From Oscillospiraceae bacterium (lineage in GTDB: Bacteria > Bacillota > Clostridia > Oscillospirales > Ruminococcaceae): a DNA stretch of 64,000 bases. The position numbers were made by a program, and so were the translations under genes. The notes beneath the pieces are model-generated. The model was not told the DNA's origin. It did not search any database and worked only from the letters and a program-made list of their open reading frames with translations. Shown in pieces: positions 1-8,755 of the stretch (positions are counted from its first letter, which is position 1; every line of letters starts with the position of its first letter). Location of the stretch: the NCBI GenBank assembly GCA_017521325.1, contig JAFXCV010000045.1, positions 26,014 through 90,013 of the forward strand. Reading direction: 5' to 3'.

Positions 1-891
1 GAGGAGCTGACCGATTTTGCAGCATTGAAGGCTGCTGGCGCAGCGGCACTTTCCGATGACGGCAGACCTGTGAAATCCGCAGAGCTGATGCGGCAGGCAC
101 TTGCCGAAACCAAGGCGCAGGGAATGCTCATCACCTCCCATTGCGAGGATCTTGATATCATTAACGGCGGCATCATGCATAAGGGCAGCGTTTCCGAGGA
201 ACTGGCCGTTAAGGGCATGGACAGAGCGTCGGAGGACTATATCACTGCAAGAGAAATTGTCCTTGCATCCTCCGTTGGCGCAAGGGTGCATATTGCCCAC
301 GTCAGCACAAAGGGCAGCGTAGAGATCATCCGTGCAGCAAAGGCATTGGGTGTTCCGGTGACATGCGAAACCGCACCGCATTATTTCATGTTCACACATG
401 AGAAGCTGCGTTCCAAAAATGCCAATGACCGCATGAATCCCCCCTTGCGTGAGGAAAGCGACCGCCTTGCAATTGAGCAGGCAGTTCTGGATGGAACGAT
501 CGACTGCATCGTGACCGACCATGCACCGCATACGCAGGAGGAAAAGGCAGATTTCGAGAAGGCTCCCAACGGTATCGTAGGACTGGAAACCTCTCTTGCT
601 GCAACGCTGACATCACTTTATCATACAGGCAAATGCAGCCTGCAGGATGTTGTCAGAATGATGGCAGTAAAGCCGAGAGAAATTCTGGGACTTGCACAGG
701 CAACGCTTGCCGAGGGTGCGGATGCAAATCTGATCCTTGTGGATACGGAAAAGAAGTGGACAGTGGAACCGGAAAAGCTGCACGGAAAATCCTGTAATAC
801 AGCATTCCGTGGAACGCAGCTGACAGGCAAGACCGTCATGACCATCACAGACGGCATTATTCGATTCGAAGAGGAACCCCCCCGCTGGTGA
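1..891 (+). CDS. pyrC: Dihydroorotase, 5'-truncated by the window edge
   Basis: Third step of pyrimidine synthesis: cyclises N-carbamoyl-aspartate to dihydroorotate in the cytosol. The reading frame is open from base 1, so 296 residues are seen and the N-terminal HxH metal-binding segment lies outside the window. Visible amidohydrolase landmarks are a SDDGRPV stretch, HCED (metal His region), HIAHVSTKGS, CETAPHYF and the TDHAPHT motif with the catalytic/metal Asp near residue 174 of the visible part. It is first in a same-strand run with pyrF, carA, carB, pyrK and pyrD, which fixes its role. A TTG at base 25 is an internal codon, not the start. The 84-bp gap to pyrF holds a small hairpin (928-944). 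Confidence 0.95.
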   Translation, partial: EELTDFAALKAAGAAALSDDGRPVKSAELMRQALAETKAQGMLITSHCEDLDIINGGIMHKGSVSEELAVKGMDRASEDYITAREIVLASSVGARVHIAHVSTKGSVEIIRAAKALGVPVTCETAPHYFMFTHEKLRSKNANDRMNPPLREESDRLAIEQAVLDGTIDCIVTDHAPHTQEEKADFEKAPNGIVGLETSLAATLTSLYHTGKCSLQDVVRMMAVKPREILGLAQATLAEGADANLILVDTEKKWTVEPEKLHGKSCNTAFRGTQLTGKTVMTITDGIIRFEEEPPRW

Positions 892-975
892 TCTGCCCCT
901 TATGTGCTGGCAGTAATTTCATAAATAAAAGGCGCACTGCCTTTCAATAAAATCAATTTAAAGGAGAAATGAATC

Positions 976-1896
976 ATGGGCTTTGACAGACTGATTGAAA
1001 AGATTAAGGAAACACGCAATCCTTCCGTAGTAGGACTCGACCCCAAGCTTGAATATGTACCGGAATTCCTCATCAAGAGATTCCAGGAGGAGGATGGCTG
1101 GAGCCTGCGCACCGCATCCAAGGCAATTTATGCATTCAACCAGATGATCATTGATGAGATCTGCGATATCGTTCCGGCAATCAAGCCGCAGGCAGCATAT
1201 TACGAAATGTATGGCTACCATGGTGTCAAGACGCTTGAGCGTACCATCCGCTATGCAAAGCTCAAGGGCATGTTCGTCATCACTGACGGCAAGCGTAATG
1301 ACATCGGTGCGACCATGCAGGCTTACACCGCAGCACACCTCGGCACAGTCAAGGTGGGCGAAAATGAACTCGAGCCATTCGGTGCGGATGCACTGACAGT
1401 GAACGGCTACCTCGGTTCCGATGGTATTGATCCGCTGCTGGGCGTATGCAAGGAACGTGACAAGGGAATTTTCGTTCTGGTCAAGACCTCTAACCCCTCC
1501 AGTGGTGAGCTGCAGGATCAGCTGATGGATGGCGTACCGCTGTATGCAAAGATGGGCGACCTCTGCGAAAAGTGGGGTGCAGATACCATCGGTCAGTACG
1601 GCTATTCCGCAGTGGGTGCTGTTGTGGGCGCAACCTATCCTGCACAGCTCAAGGAGCTGCGTGAAAGACTGCCGCATACCTTCTTCCTCGTGCCCGGTTA
1701 TGGTGCACAGGGCGGCGGTGCGGAAGGCGTCGCTGCAGCATTCGATGCAAACGGTCTGGGTGCCATTGTCAATTCCTCCAGAGCGATCATGTGTGCTTAC
1801 CAGAAGGAAGGCTGCGACGAAAGAGATTTCGCAAAGGCAGCAAGACGTGAAGCACTGCGCATGCGTGATGATATCACCGCACATATCAATCTTTGA
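976..1896 (+). CDS. pyrF: Orotidine 5'-phosphate decarboxylase, class II
   Basis: Last step of UMP synthesis, decarboxylating OMP. The 306-residue length and the sequence fit the long class II OMP decarboxylases rather than the ~230-residue class I enzymes. The catalytic D-x-K-x-x-D signature is seen as DGKRNDIG around residue 101, preceded by the IKPQAAYYE segment typical of the class, and phosphate-loop glycines follow in VPGYGAQGGGAEG. The start ATG has a good Shine-Dalgarno, AAAGGAG, about 8 bases upstream. It lies between pyrC and carA on the same strand. Confidence 0.96.
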   Translation: MGFDRLIEKIKETRNPSVVGLDPKLEYVPEFLIKRFQEEDGWSLRTASKAIYAFNQMIIDEICDIVPAIKPQAAYYEMYGYHGVKTLERTIRYAKLKGMFVITDGKRNDIGATMQAYTAAHLGTVKVGENELEPFGADALTVNGYLGSDGIDPLLGVCKERDKGIFVLVKTSNPSSGELQDQLMDGVPLYAKMGDLCEKWGADTIGQYGYSAVGAVVGATYPAQLKELRERLPHTFFLVPGYGAQGGGAEGVAAAFDANGLGAIVNSSRAIMCAYQKEGCDERDFAKAARREALRMRDDITAHINL

Positions 1897-1910
1897 TTGT
1901 AGTTACATGT

Positions 1911-1938
1911 TCCCTTTCCCTCGCAGGAGGGGAAGGGA
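1911..1938 (+). promoter_or_regulatory. Strong 12-bp hairpin between pyrF and carA
   Basis: Arms 1911-1922 and 1927-1938 pair over 12 positions (one G-U) around a GCAG tetraloop. No U-tract follows directly, so it is not a normal intrinsic terminator. It stands 37 bases before the carA start, inside the pyr operon. An RNA processing or stability element is the simplest reading; a pause or attenuation role is possible. Confidence 0.6.
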
Positions 1939-1974
1939 CGACACTGATTTTGTATTGAAAGGATGTTGCAGTAT

Positions 1975-3081
1975 ATGGCACTTATCAAAGGCGGAACACC
2001 TGCATGGCTGGTTCTTGCAAACGGGAAGGTGTTTGAGGGAAGAAGCTTCGGTGCATCGGGTACGACCATCGGCGAAGTGGTATTCAACACCGGCATGACC
2101 GGCTATCAGGAAACCCTGACCGATCCTGTAAATTTCGGACAGATCGTAACACAGACATTCCCCCTGATTGGCAATTACGGCGTAAATTCTGAGGATTCCG
2201 AAACTCCGAAGTCCCATGTCAGCGGCTATATTGTCCGTGAATGGTGTAATGCACCGTCGAATTTCCGCATGGAGGACAATATCGACAATTTCATGAAGCA
2301 GCATGGAATTATCGGTCTGTACAATATTGACACCCGTAGCCTGACACGTCTGCTCCGTGATCAGGGTGTGATGAACGGCATGATCACAACGGAGGATCCC
2401 AATGGTAATCTGGAAGCACTCCTGCAGCAGATCCGTGCATATACGATTAAGAACGCTGTTTCAGCTGTTACCTGCGCAGAATCCATGACGTATTCCGGTA
2501 CTGGAAAGCGCTATCGTGTGGCAGTGTATGATTTCGGCTGCAAAAAATTCATCACTGAAAGCCTCCTGCAGCGTGGCTGCGAGGTCGTAATGGTTCCGGC
2601 AGATACCGCTGCGGAGGAAGTGCTTGCACAGCAGCCCGACGGCGTGGTACTGTCCTGCGGCCCCGGAGATCCTGCTGAGAATTCACAGGCGGTTTCCAAT
2701 ATCCGCACCCTTGCGGAAAACGGTGTTCCCATGTTCGGCATCGGCCTTGGCCATCAGCTGCTTGCACTTGCAATGGGCGGAAAAACCGAGAAGCTTGCCT
2801 ATGGTCACCGTGGAGCCAATCAGCCCGTCATTGACCTTGCAAGCGGAAGAACTTATGTAACATCCCAGAATCACGGTTATGTTGTTGTATCTGACAGCGT
2901 CCCGGAACAGGTGGGCAGGGTAACATATGTGAATGCCAACGACAAGACCTGCGAGGGCGTAAGCTATCTGACTGCCAACGCATTCGGTGTACAGTTCCAT
3001 CCCGTAACAAACGGAAATCCCATGGATACGGATTATCTGTTTGACGAATTTGTGGAAAGAATGCAGAAGGAGGCGGAATAA
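1975..3081 (+). CDS. carA: Carbamoyl phosphate synthase small subunit with degenerate glutaminase site
   Basis: Normally hydrolyses glutamine and channels ammonia to CarB for carbamoyl phosphate. The 368 residues show the CarA N-terminal domain (GYQETLTDP, IDTRSLTRLLR) and a class I glutamine amidotransferase domain (about 180-365). The nucleophile motif, normally GICLGHQ, reads GIGLGHQ: codon 257 (bases 2743-2745) is GGC, Gly. The FHPEA motif reads FHPVT: the catalytic Glu is Val (codon 344), while His342 remains. The upstream SNGPGDP is SCGPGDP. Glutaminase activity should therefore be lost, leaving a structural subunit for an ammonia-using synthase (inference). Start chosen at 1975, 11 bases after AAAGGA; the ATG at 1963 overlaps that Shine-Dalgarno. 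carB follows without a gap. Confidence 0.95.
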   Translation: MALIKGGTPAWLVLANGKVFEGRSFGASGTTIGEVVFNTGMTGYQETLTDPVNFGQIVTQTFPLIGNYGVNSEDSETPKSHVSGYIVREWCNAPSNFRMEDNIDNFMKQHGIIGLYNIDTRSLTRLLRDQGVMNGMITTEDPNGNLEALLQQIRAYTIKNAVSAVTCAESMTYSGTGKRYRVAVYDFGCKKFITESLLQRGCEVVMVPADTAAEEVLAQQPDGVVLSCGPGDPAENSQAVSNIRTLAENGVPMFGIGLGHQLLALAMGGKTEKLAYGHRGANQPVIDLASGRTYVTSQNHGYVVVSDSVPEQVGRVTYVNANDKTCEGVSYLTANAFGVQFHPVTNGNPMDTDYLFDEFVERMQKEAE

Positions 3082-6000
3082 ATGGGTCTGCGCAGTGATA
3101 TTAAAAAAGTACTTGTAATCGGCTCCGGTCCCATCGTCATCGGACAGGCTGCTGAATTTGACTATGCCGGCACACAGGCGTGCCGTGCGCTCAAGCAGGA
3201 GGGACTTGAGGTCGTACTCATCAATTCCAACCCTGCAACCATCATGACCGATAAGGCTATGGCGGACAAAATCTACATCGAGCCGCTGACGCTCGATGTG
3301 GTCAAGCGTGTTATTGAAATCGAAAAGCCCGACAGCGTACTTTCCACGCTCGGCGGTCAGACAGGTCTGACGCTTTCCATGCAGCTTGCCAAGGAGGGCT
3401 TTCTGGATGCACATAATGTAAAGCTTTTGGGTGCCAATCCCGAAACCATCCACAAGGCAGAGGATCGTCAGGCATTCAAGGATACCATGGAAAAAATCGG
3501 CGAGCCGTGCATTCCCTCCAAGGTCGTGGAAACCGTAGAGGACGCAGTGGCATTCGCACAGGAAATCAACTATCCCGTAATCGTCCGTCCTGCATTTACA
3601 CTGGGCGGAACAGGCGGCGGTATTGCCTATAACGAGGAAGAACTGCGTGATATTTCCACAAACGGACTGCGCCTTTCTCCCATTACACAGGTGCTGATCG
3701 AAAAGTGTATCAGCGGCTGGAAGGAAATCGAATTTGAGGTCATCCGTGACAGCAAGGGCAACGTCATTACCGTCTGCTCCATGGAAAACTTTGACCCGGT
3801 CGGCGTGCATACGGGTGACAGTATCGTCATTGCGCCTGCTGTAACCCTGACAAATCGTGAATACCAGATGCTCCGCAGCGCATCCCTGAACATTGTTTCG
3901 GAGCTTGGCGTTGAGGGCGGCTGCAACTGTCAGTTTGCACTGCATCCCGAGAGCATGGAATATGCGGTAATTGAGGTAAATCCCAGAGTTTCCCGTTCCT
4001 CCGCACTTGCCTCCAAGGCAACGGGCTATCCGATTGCAAAGGTCGCAACCAAAATTGCCATCGGCTACAGCCTTGATGAAATCCTCAATCATGTGACGGG
4101 CAAGACCTACGCCTGCTTTGAGCCGTCCATTGACTATGTGGTCATCAAATTCCCGAAATGGGCATTCGATAAATTTGTCTATGCCAAGAGAAATCTCGGC
4201 ACCCAGATGAAGGCAACGGGCGAAGTCATGGCGATCGGTACCAGCTTTGAGCAGGCAATCATGAAGGCGGTTCGTTCCACAGAACTTGGTGTGGATTCGA
4301 TGAACATGAAAAAATACATCGAAATGCCCACGGAGGAGATCATGGATCGCCTTAGAAACGGCATTGAGGACGAGCGTGCATTCCAGGTGTTCGAGGCGCT
4401 CAAGCGTGGCGTGAGCGTGCAGGAACTGCATGAGATCACCATGATCGATGAATGGTTCCTCGATAAGTTCCTCAACCTCGTAGAGCTGGAACAGTGGCTT
4501 GCTGAGGATACACTCACAGAAGAAAAATACCGCATTGCAAAGCAGTACGGCTATCTTGACAGCACCATCGAGCGCATGTCCGGTCAGAAATGCCCCCTGC
4601 ATCTGCGTGCAGTTTATAAAATGGTTGACACCTGCGCAGGCGAATTCAAGGCAGAAACGCCGTATTTCTACTCCACCTTTGATGAAGAAAACGAAGCTGC
4701 ACAGTTCATTGAAAGAACCGACACGGGCAAAAAGAAGATTATCGTATTCGGCTCCGGCCCCATCCGTATCGGACAGGGTATCGAATTTGACTACTGCTCC
4801 GTACACTGCGTCTGGACGCTCAAAGAGATGGGCTGCGAGGCGATCATCTGCAACAACAACCCCGAAACTGTTTCCACCGATTTCGATACCGGTGACAGAC
4901 TCTATTTCGATCCGCTGACCCGTGAGGATGTGGAATCCATCATCGCCACCGAAAAGCCCGACGGCGTTGTGGTACAGTTCGGCGGACAGACGGCGATCAA
5001 GCTGACACGTCATCTTGCGGATATGGGCGTGAACATTCTCGGTACCTCTGCGGATAATATCGACGCTGCCGAGGACAGAGAGCGTTTTGATGAGCTGCTC
5101 GAACAGTGCGGTATTCCAAGACCCGAAGGCTTTACCGTCATGACGACCGAGGAAGCAGTCGAAGTTGCCGAAAAGCTTGGTTATCCCGTGCTGCTGCGCC
5201 CGTCCTATGTACTGGGCGGTCAGAATATGATCATTGCACATTCCGAACAGGATGTTGTGGAATACATGGGCATCATCACCTCCACGATGATTGAAAATCC
5301 CGTCCTCATCGACAAGTATATGATGGGTACGGAGGTTGAGGTGGATGCAATCTGCGACGGCAAGGATTTCCTGATTCCCGGCATTATGGAGCATGTTGAG
5401 CGTGCAGGCGTGCATTCGGGTGACTCTATTTCCGTATATCCTGCGCAGAATCTTTCAAAGAAGATCCGTGAAACCATCATCGAATACACACGCCGTCTGT
5501 CCCTTGCACTCGATGTCATCGGACTTGTGAACATCCAGTACGTTGTGTACAAGGATGAAGTGTATGTGATTGAAGTAAACCCCCGTTCCTCCAGAACCGT
5601 ACCCTATATCAGCAAGGTAACGGGTATTCCTATGGTGGATATTGCCACCAAGATCATGCTCGGTTCCACGCTCAAGGAACTTGGCTATGAAAGCGGACTG
5701 TACCCTGAGGGCGATTATGTCGCAGTCAAGGTTCCCGTGTTCAGCTTTGAGAAGCTGCAGGATGTGGATACCATGCTCGGTCCGGAAATGAAGTCCACGG
5801 GTGAGTGCCTCGGCATCGGCAGAACCTTTGAGGATGCACTCCTCAAGGGACTGGTTGCGGCAGGTTACGATCTTAAGCGTGAGGGCGGTCTGCTCATTTC
5901 CGTGCGTGACAGTGACAAGCGTGAGATCGTTCGCATTGCGGATAAGTTCTCACAGATGGGCTTTGAGCTGTACGCAACAAGCGGCACGGCAAGCTACCTC

Positions 6001-6276
6001 AACCGCAACATGATTGCCACCAATATGATCCGCAAGATCTCCGAGGAATCCCCGAACACCATTGATCTTCTGGAAAGCGGCAAGATCCACTACATGATCT
6101 CCACCTCTGCAAAGGGCAGAATGCCCGCCCGTGACAGCGTAAAGATGCGCCGCAAATCCGTGGAACGCTCCATCTGCAGCCTGACCGCCATTGATACGGC
6201 GGATGCACTGGCAAATGTCCTGCTCTCCGAACGCAGCATGGATGATGTGGAGCTTGTGGATATTACGAAAATTTAA
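3082..6276 (+). CDS. carB: Carbamoyl phosphate synthase large subunit
   Basis: Makes carbamoyl phosphate from bicarbonate, ammonia and two ATP. The 1064 residues match the family length and show two homologous ATP-grasp halves, each opening with a GSGPI.IGQ nucleotide motif (near residues 12 and 555), plus paired P-loop-like GGTGGG and LRPSYVLGG segments, EVNPR.SRSS and EVNPRSSRT metal-binding motifs, an oligomerisation region between the halves, and a C-terminal MGS-like allosteric domain (about 930-1064). Nothing critical looks lost here, in contrast to CarA. ATG 3082 abuts the carA stop and uses an AGGAGG inside the carA end, so the two are coupled. Confidence 0.97.
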   Translation: MGLRSDIKKVLVIGSGPIVIGQAAEFDYAGTQACRALKQEGLEVVLINSNPATIMTDKAMADKIYIEPLTLDVVKRVIEIEKPDSVLSTLGGQTGLTLSMQLAKEGFLDAHNVKLLGANPETIHKAEDRQAFKDTMEKIGEPCIPSKVVETVEDAVAFAQEINYPVIVRPAFTLGGTGGGIAYNEEELRDISTNGLRLSPITQVLIEKCISGWKEIEFEVIRDSKGNVITVCSMENFDPVGVHTGDSIVIAPAVTLTNREYQMLRSASLNIVSELGVEGGCNCQFALHPESMEYAVIEVNPRVSRSSALASKATGYPIAKVATKIAIGYSLDEILNHVTGKTYACFEPSIDYVVIKFPKWAFDKFVYAKRNLGTQMKATGEVMAIGTSFEQAIMKAVRSTELGVDSMNMKKYIEMPTEEIMDRLRNGIEDERAFQVFEALKRGVSVQELHEITMIDEWFLDKFLNLVELEQWLAEDTLTEEKYRIAKQYGYLDSTIERMSGQKCPLHLRAVYKMVDTCAGEFKAETPYFYSTFDEENEAAQFIERTDTGKKKIIVFGSGPIRIGQGIEFDYCSVHCVWTLKEMGCEAIICNNNPETVSTDFDTGDRLYFDPLTREDVESIIATEKPDGVVVQFGGQTAIKLTRHLADMGVNILGTSADNIDAAEDRERFDELLEQCGIPRPEGFTVMTTEEAVEVAEKLGYPVLLRPSYVLGGQNMIIAHSEQDVVEYMGIITSTMIENPVLIDKYMMGTEVEVDAICDGKDFLIPGIMEHVERAGVHSGDSISVYPAQNLSKKIRETIIEYTRRLSLALDVIGLVNIQYVVYKDEVYVIEVNPRSSRTVPYISKVTGIPMVDIATKIMLGSTLKELGYESGLYPEGDYVAVKVPVFSFEKLQDVDTMLGPEMKSTGECLGIGRTFEDALLKGLVAAGYDLKREGGLLISVRDSDKREIVRIADKFSQMGFELYATSGTASYLNRNMIATNMIRKISEESPNTIDLLESGKIHYMISTSAKGRMPARDSVKMRRKSVERSICSLTAIDTADALANVLLSERSMDDVELVDITKI

Positions 6277-6290
6277 GTGAGGAAACAGCT

Positions 6291-7064
6291 ATGAAATACA
6301 CACAGGGACAGTATCCCATTATTGAAAAAAAGACCCTTGCAAAGGAAATGTACAGCTTTGTCATTCTCTGCCCCGAAGTGGCAGAGATGGCATCCCCCGG
6401 TCAGTTCGTGCATATCCGTATCGGCAGCTTCACCCTGCGCCGTCCGATTTCCATCTGTGAGATCGACAAGGTAAAGGGCACCCTGCGCATCGTATTTGAG
6501 GTGCGTGGCAAGGGAACTGCAGAAATTGCCGCACTCAACAAGGGCGATCTCATCGACATGCTCGCACCCCTCGGTCACGGCTTCACTGTGAATCCCGATG
6601 CAAAGAAGGTCATCCTCATCGGCGGCGGCATCGGTACGCCCCCCATGCTTCCTCTGGCGCAGATCTACGGCGAAAAGGCGACCGTCATCACGGGTTTCCG
6701 CAGTGCAAATGCCGTGATTCTGCAGGAGGATTTCAAGAAAACAGGCGCAGAAACCATCCTCTGCACCGATGACGGTACCATGGGCATCGGCGGATTCGTG
6801 ACGCAGCCCTTTGAAACACTGGTGAACCTCGGCGATATCGACGCAGTCTATGCCTGCGGCCCGATGCCGATGCTGAGGGGCATTGCCGCACTTGCAAAGG
6901 CAAACAATGTTCCTCTGTGTGAGGTATCTCTCGAAGAACGCATGGCATGCGGTGTTGGTGCATGCCTTGGCTGTGCATGCAAGGTGAAGAGAAATGACGA
7001 GGAATATTTCCTGCATGTGTGCAAGAATGGTCCCGTATTCAATGCTGAGGAGGTTGTTTGGTAA
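6291..7064 (+). CDS. pyrK: Dihydroorotate dehydrogenase B, electron transfer subunit
   Basis: FAD and [2Fe-2S] subunit that passes electrons from the PyrD flavin to NAD. The 257 residues contain a ferredoxin-reductase-like FAD domain (RRPISICE near 46), an NAD-binding domain (GGGIGTPPMLPLA, CGPMPML) and a C-terminal Cys cluster CGVGACLGCACK plus a later CK for the iron-sulfur centre. It starts 14 bases after carB and overlaps pyrD by one base (TAATG), as expected of a PyrK-PyrD heterotetramer. Confidence 0.96.
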   Translation: MKYTQGQYPIIEKKTLAKEMYSFVILCPEVAEMASPGQFVHIRIGSFTLRRPISICEIDKVKGTLRIVFEVRGKGTAEIAALNKGDLIDMLAPLGHGFTVNPDAKKVILIGGGIGTPPMLPLAQIYGEKATVITGFRSANAVILQEDFKKTGAETILCTDDGTMGIGGFVTQPFETLVNLGDIDAVYACGPMPMLRGIAALAKANNVPLCEVSLEERMACGVGACLGCACKVKRNDEEYFLHVCKNGPVFNAEEVVW

Positions 7065-7975
7065 TGGCTGATTTGTCTGTAAATGTTGCAGGGGTGGAAT
7101 TTAAAAACCCCATCATTCCGGCATCCGGCGTATTCGGCTACGGCAGAGAGTACGAGGAATTTTATCCGCTGTCAAAGCTCGGCGGCATTGCGACAAAGGG
7201 TACGACAGGTACTCTGCGCACGGGAAATCTTTCTCCCAGAATTGCCGAAACTCCTGCCGGTATGCTTAATTCCGTGGGCCTTCAGAACCCCGGCATTGAT
7301 ACCTTCATTGAAAAGGAACTCCCGAACCTGCTAACCAAGGATACGGTGATTCTTGCGAATATCGCAGGCTCCACCCCCGAGGAATGCGCAGAGGTTGCGG
7401 CAAAGCTTGACAAGACCGATGTGCATATGATCGAGCTGAATATTTCCTGCCCGAACGTTAAGCAGGGCGGTGCGGCATTCGGTACCTCCTGTACAAGCGC
7501 AGAAGCAGTTACCGCAGCTGTGCGCAAGGCAACTTCCAAGCCGCTTGTAGTAAAGCTTTCCCCGAATGTGACGAGCATCACAGAAATCGCCAAGGCAGTG
7601 GAATCCGCAGGTGCGGATGCCCTCTCCATGATCAATACGCTTCTCGGCATGAGAATTGATGTCAGAACACGCAGACCGATTCTCCGAAACAATGTCGGCG
7701 GTCTGTCCGGTCCTGCGATTCTGCCGGTTGCTGTCCGCATGATCTGGCAGACGGCGAATGCCGTTTCTATCCCGATCATCGGCATGGGAGGTGTATCCAC
7801 CGGTGAGGATGCGATCGAGCTAATGATGGCAGGTGCATCCGCTGTGCAGGTGGGCGCAGCGATCTTCACAGATCCGTATGCACCGATCAAGATCGTTGAC
7901 GAAATGAATGATTTCCTTGATGCACAGGGGATTGCTTCTGTGAGGGATGTGATTGGTACGGTGCAGCCGTGGTAA
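7064..7975 (+). CDS. pyrD: Dihydroorotate dehydrogenase B, catalytic subunit
   Basis: Oxidises dihydroorotate to orotate with FMN; class 1B because a pyrK partner is adjacent. The 303 residues show the FKNPIIPASGVFGYG N-terminus, the active-site loop NISCPNVKQGG with the Cys base, INTLLGM and the FMN phosphate loop IGMGGVSTGEDA. ATG 7064 overlaps the pyrK stop; the TTG six bases upstream is less likely. It is the last pyr gene here: pyrE, pyrB and pyrR are not in the window. Confidence 0.96.
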   Translation: MADLSVNVAGVEFKNPIIPASGVFGYGREYEEFYPLSKLGGIATKGTTGTLRTGNLSPRIAETPAGMLNSVGLQNPGIDTFIEKELPNLLTKDTVILANIAGSTPEECAEVAAKLDKTDVHMIELNISCPNVKQGGAAFGTSCTSAEAVTAAVRKATSKPLVVKLSPNVTSITEIAKAVESAGADALSMINTLLGMRIDVRTRRPILRNNVGGLSGPAILPVAVRMIWQTANAVSIPIIGMGGVSTGEDAIELMMAGASAVQVGAAIFTDPYAPIKIVDEMNDFLDAQGIASVRDVIGTVQPW

Positions 7976-8032
7976 AAGGCAGTCGGAGTGAATGATATTT
8001 TCACAAATCACTAATTTTAATAAACGGAGAAT

Positions 8033-8695
8033 ATGGTTACTGTTATGACGGATGTAAACTGCCTTCTTGCGGGATTGATAAGGCTGATCACGCCTCTGCT
8101 GCTGCTTATCCTTTGGTACAAAAAGACAGGTGCACGGCTCTTTCCTGCACCGGTTGCATTTTTGATATGCTTTCCGGTTTTTATCCTGGGAGCCGCCATA
8201 CGCTCAGGATTCGGTCAAGACGATCCGTTCGCATATTATATCCAGCAGGGGCTGCTCTATGGCATTCTTGAAGAAGGCACGAAGTATCTGGTGTTATGCT
8301 TTCTGCTCACTTCTTATGACAGCCGGAAGGACGCAGTGACCTACGGCATCGGGCACGGTGCATATGAGGCATTTGGTGCAGGAATGGCCTGTTTTGGACT
8401 CATCGGCTTAGACGCTGCGGCTCCGGATATCCTATGGATGAACCTCTGGATGGCAGTTGAGGCTGCTGCGTTTTGTATTGGATTAACCGTCCTGATCTTC
8501 TATGGTATCTACACGAGCAATTCCAAAGTGATGCTGCCCGTTGCTATACTTCTCCATGCCGTCAGCAATGCCGTCGGGGGTATTCTCATTGAGTTTATTG
8601 TAATTCCAATAAGGATCCTGCTGACCGCAGGAATCTGCTTTGCTGCATATCGCTGCTGGCAGGAGATGGGAACTCCATATGAGGGTGAAGCGTGA
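8033..8695 (+). CDS. YhfC-like polytopic membrane protein, possible intramembrane protease
   Basis: A 220-residue, strongly hydrophobic protein with about six or seven predicted membrane segments. Conserved-looking polar motifs sit in the membrane: EEGTKYL (near 76), GIGHGAYEAFGAG (near 104) and LLHAVSNAVGGI (near 172). This Glu-Glu / His / His-Asn pattern resembles the YhfC family and, more remotely, CAAX-type intramembrane proteases. Substrate unknown. ATG 8033 follows ACGGAGAA closely; ATG 8045 is an alternative start. It stands alone between the pyr operon and ruvX. Family call moderately sure, activity only inferred. Confidence 0.65.
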   Translation: MVTVMTDVNCLLAGLIRLITPLLLLILWYKKTGARLFPAPVAFLICFPVFILGAAIRSGFGQDDPFAYYIQQGLLYGILEEGTKYLVLCFLLTSYDSRKDAVTYGIGHGAYEAFGAGMACFGLIGLDAAAPDILWMNLWMAVEAAAFCIGLTVLIFYGIYTSNSKVMLPVAILLHAVSNAVGGILIEFIVIPIRILLTAGICFAAYRCWQEMGTPYEGEA

Positions 8696-8755
8696 AATCA
8701 GTGCACCTAAGGAAAAAGCTGTAATTAAAGGAAAGAATTGAGGGATTATAGTAAA

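Noticed and set aside
2683..5415. A 910-codon open frame on the minus strand across carA and carB
   Set aside because: It is antisense to two clear enzymes, composition is Cys/His/Leu-rich as expected of a mirror frame, and it has no recognisable domain.
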